A DNA stretch of 32,530 nt, taken from assembly GCA_036897485.1 (NCBI GenBank), contig JAYMTF010000628.1, positions 1 to 32,530 on the forward strand. The letters run 5' to 3'. Source of the DNA: Pelargonium nanum (lineage: Eukaryota > Streptophyta > Magnoliopsida > Geraniales > Geraniaceae). The notes beneath the pieces are model-generated. The model was not told the origin of the DNA and did no database searches. It saw only the letters and a program-made list of their open reading frames with translations. The position numbers and the translations under genes were made by a program. This document shows, one piece after another, positions 30,212 to 32,530 of the stretch (the stretch's first letter is position 1; each line of letters starts with the position of its first letter).

Positions 30212-30426
30212 AACATGAGTGTCAACCACTAAGGGTGGCGCAGTTGGTTATTCTAGCTGTGTGAGTGGGATGAGGTTTCAGGATCGATCCCCACTCAACA
30301 CATCCTTGGTGGTGGTAGTGTAAGAGACCACTTTGATGCAGTAAGGTGTCAAAAGCCCTAGGCTAGGGTTAAGAGACTTTATAAGATTTCGGCACCTTTT
30401 TGTATAAAAAAAAAAAACATGAGTGT
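30212..30426 (+). mobile_element. Full-length tRNA-derived SINE with 11-bp target-site duplication
   Basis: Body 30223-30415. A box TGGCGCAGTTGG (30236-30247) and B box GGATCGATCCC (30281-30291) are near-consensus Pol III promoter elements. The 3' end is a run of A's. It is flanked by AACATGAGTGT at 30212-30222 and 30416-30426, identical. It begins 115 bp after the BAHD stop codon, so it may lie in that gene's 3' UTR. The perfect duplication suggests a fairly recent insertion. Confidence 0.85.
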
Positions 30427-30827
30427 TCATTATGAATTACTCATATGTATAACAAGTTTTTATTTATTATTATTTTTCTGAAATATTTTTATATTATTTC
30501 TTGTGTTTAATTATCATTTAAATGATTTTACTTGTTAAAAAAAAAATTGTCAAAGACTATTAAATTGAAGTATTTTTTTATTTGTGTGAGGAAAAAATTC
30601 AAATTTTAACTAATTAAATATTTCTTTTCCAAAAATGTAAGATTAAATACTTCCACGTCATTTAACACTAACTTTAACATTTTAATCACTATTTTTGTCT
30701 CAAAATGAGAGCCATTATCATTTATTTAAGTTTTTTAGAATAAGTTAGTATGTACATTTACTTTTCTATATTCTCATTAACATATGATGTATTAAATATA
30801 ATGATTACTGACTTATAATAGACACAT
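30427..30827. other. AT-rich intergenic region
   Basis: No gene or clear repeat seen. Confidence 0.5.
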
Positions 30828-31440
30828 GGACTTTAGCTCAAAATAGTGGCTGAACTTTGAGCAAAAAAATAAAATGATGGCTGAACTTTCAAAAGTCACA
30901 AACTAATAACTGGACTTTAAAAAGTTAAACAAATTAGTGGCTAAGATTAGATATTAGTTAACTTTAATTGTTAATTGATGATGTGTTATCATTGACCAAT
31001 GTTTATTAACTTTCACCAATAATTTCTTTTATAGATAATTGAAAATTAGTATTTGCATGTTCTCTTTAGACAAAAAAAAAAAGTGAATTTTAGGGAACAT
31101 GATTATTAATATAAGTTTTAGAAAAATGAATATTTTCTTAAGAAGATCATGTTCATGAGTTAATTTTAAAAAAATACATGTTTATGAAGGTTCGCTTTTT
31201 TACTTTTAAGAGAATCATATTCATGTCTATATATGACTAACAATATATGAAAGTTAATCATATGTTGTTTAATCAATACATGTTTATGAAGTTAATTTTA
31301 AACAATATATGATTAACTCTTCAAATAAATTGAGTTTTATGTACCAAATTGAGCATTAGGCTAAAATTTGTATACCATTAATGACATTAAACCTTAATTT
31401 TTTTAATCAAAATTAACCACCAATTTAAGCTAAAGTTCTA
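30828..31440. mobile_element. Decayed non-autonomous element with inverted ends (tentative)
   Basis: GGACTTTAGCTCAAAATAGT at the left matches the complement of the right end (ACTTTAGCTTAAATTGGT, ending near 31437). Both continue into similar AAAAAAAT-containing sequence over about 55 bp. The interior is AT-rich and includes two copies of ATACATGTTTATGAAG. No coding sequence, and no target-site duplication found. Confidence 0.4.
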
Positions 31441-31751
31441 AACACATTATTTTATACAACTTTTTCTTTTTGAAGTATTTGAGCCCTTTACTCTAAATTT
31501 AAAGTCAATTGTCATTTCAAAATTGTCACTTCTACATTTAATGATATCTATCTACTCCAATTAAATGAAGGGTTTGGTCCATTCAATTTGTTAGAGACCA
31601 AACACTGAGTTAGTTTCATGTCTATTCATTGATCTAGACTCTCTCTCATCAATCATACTATCCTTAAATTTTCTAATTGTTTATGTGATTGGCACATGAG
31701 TGGTACATGTGTGCTTTAATTACAAACAACAATTGATTTTCTCACAAATTT

Positions 31752-31960
31752 TTATTGGCTCGTGTTTTGATATAAAAATATAGTAGTTATAAATACTATT
31801 GGTGTTGTTATAAATATTTACCGGCGCACGTTTTTTTAGTAAACCACTTACAAACTGTATTGGTGTGATTACAAATATTACATTAGTACGCGTTTCTACA
31901 TTTAATATATGTTATATACAAGTTTTAATTGGTATGATCATAAGTATTCATTGGCGCATG
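31752..31960. repeat. Imperfect tandem repeat with 61-69-bp period, three units plus part of a fourth
   Basis: Each unit has a GGCTCGTG/GGCGCACG/AGTACGCG/GGCGCATG motif and then a GGTGTTGTTATAAATATT-like motif (31801, 31862 and 31931). Spacing between the latter is 61 and 69 bp. Confidence 0.75.
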
Positions 31961-32068
31961 ATTCACATGCATTACACATGCACTAATGACACATGAAACA
32001 AACGTTTTCCTTTAATTTTTAAAAGGACTGAAACATGTGTTATATCTACATGAATTTTTTTTAACGCA

Positions 32069-32261
32069 AATGATTGTTGCATGTACCTACATGCATGTAC
32101 ATGCTCCATGTAGGCTGACGTGACACAATTACAACCACACATGCATTCTGCATTCAAAGGGATGAGGTGGGACCCACACAAATTTTGAAGAGAGAAAGAA
32201 TGATTATGTGATTGAGAATGCGTCATGTCACCTTATATGCATGTAGGTACGTGCAATGATT
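32069..32261. repeat. Inverted repeat of about 27 bp with RY motifs
   Basis: Left arm 32069-32099 (contains GTACCTACATGCATG) and right arm 32236-32261 (contains CATGCATGT-type sequence and AGGTACGTGCAATGATT) are near-complements about 137 bp apart. CATGCATG at 32090-32097 is the RY element bound by B3 seed regulators, but no nearby gene is seen. Confidence 0.55.
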
Positions 32262-32530
32262 TTTTTAATAACGTATTTTGTATAATTATTGAAATTGTTC
32301 AACGTAAAATATGAAGATATTTAAATATCATAGTATAATTATATACATTTATTGATTTAAAGGAGTATAATACATATATATATACTATTATTATTACGCA
32401 AATGTAATAAATTCATTAAAAATAGGAAGAGGATTCACAAATGTATTTTATTTACATGTATTTGGTATAATTAGTGAAAATATTTAGGGTAGAAAATGGA
32501 TCTATTTTAGTGACAAAATATATTTACTTA
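32262..32530. other. AT-rich right edge
   Basis: No feature seen. Confidence 0.5.

Noticed and set aside
31972-32226. 84-codon reverse frame rich in His, Cys and Met
   Set aside because: Explained by the repeated CATG/GCATGT sequence of the inverted-repeat region; no family features.
1-32530. CRISPR arrays, bacterial-type operons or a viral insertion
   Set aside because: No regular spacer-repeat arrays and no viral domains were seen. All gene structures are those of a plant nucleus.

Overview
The window is nuclear DNA of a flowering plant, most likely a eudicot. The genes contain many short introns with GT...AG borders, the intergenic DNA is AT-rich, and the gene families are plant ones (DUF2921 membrane proteins, ATL-like RING-H2 ligases, a BAHD acyltransferase). 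tRNA-derived SINEs and a Pack-MULE-like transposon are present. The species cannot be named from the sequence alone.

Layout. 1-4162 (+): 3' part of a PHO2-family (UBC25/26-like) ubiquitin-conjugating enzyme, cut by the left edge. 4767-7427 (+) and 9306-12092 (+): two tandem, intronless DUF2921 multi-pass membrane proteins. Between them lies a 942-bp terminal-inverted-repeat element (7987-8928) that carries a piece of a mitochondrial-carrier (NAD+ transporter type) gene with its intron, as in a Pack-MULE. 12345-12890: a decayed foldback repeat. 13187-13624 (+): a small unrecognised protein with an organelle-type N-terminus and an almost purely Asp/Glu C-terminus, behind a G-box, a telo-box and a TATA box. 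14842-15444 (-) and 18484-18933 (-): two membrane-anchored RING-H2 proteins. The first has a 214-bp CAAGAA-type repeat just upstream of its ATG. The second has had its 3' end tandemly duplicated. 19889-20521: two SINE insertions with target-site duplications. 20701-26174 (+): a 13-exon non-canonical poly(A) polymerase of the TRF4/PAPD5 type. 27880-30108 (+): a two-exon BAHD acyltransferase with an unusual N-terminal extension that looks like a mitochondrial presequence. 30212-32530: a further full-length SINE, a decayed TIR element and a short minisatellite, with no gene recognised.

The genes do not form one pathway. Three of the eight (the E2 and the two RING-H2 proteins) are ubiquitin-system components, and the DUF2921 proteins are relatives of a RING ligase, but nothing in the sequence shows that they work together. 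The points most worth following are the BAHD enzyme with the presequence-like extension, the Pack-MULE between the DUF2921 paralogues, and the in-frame 3' duplication at the second RING gene.
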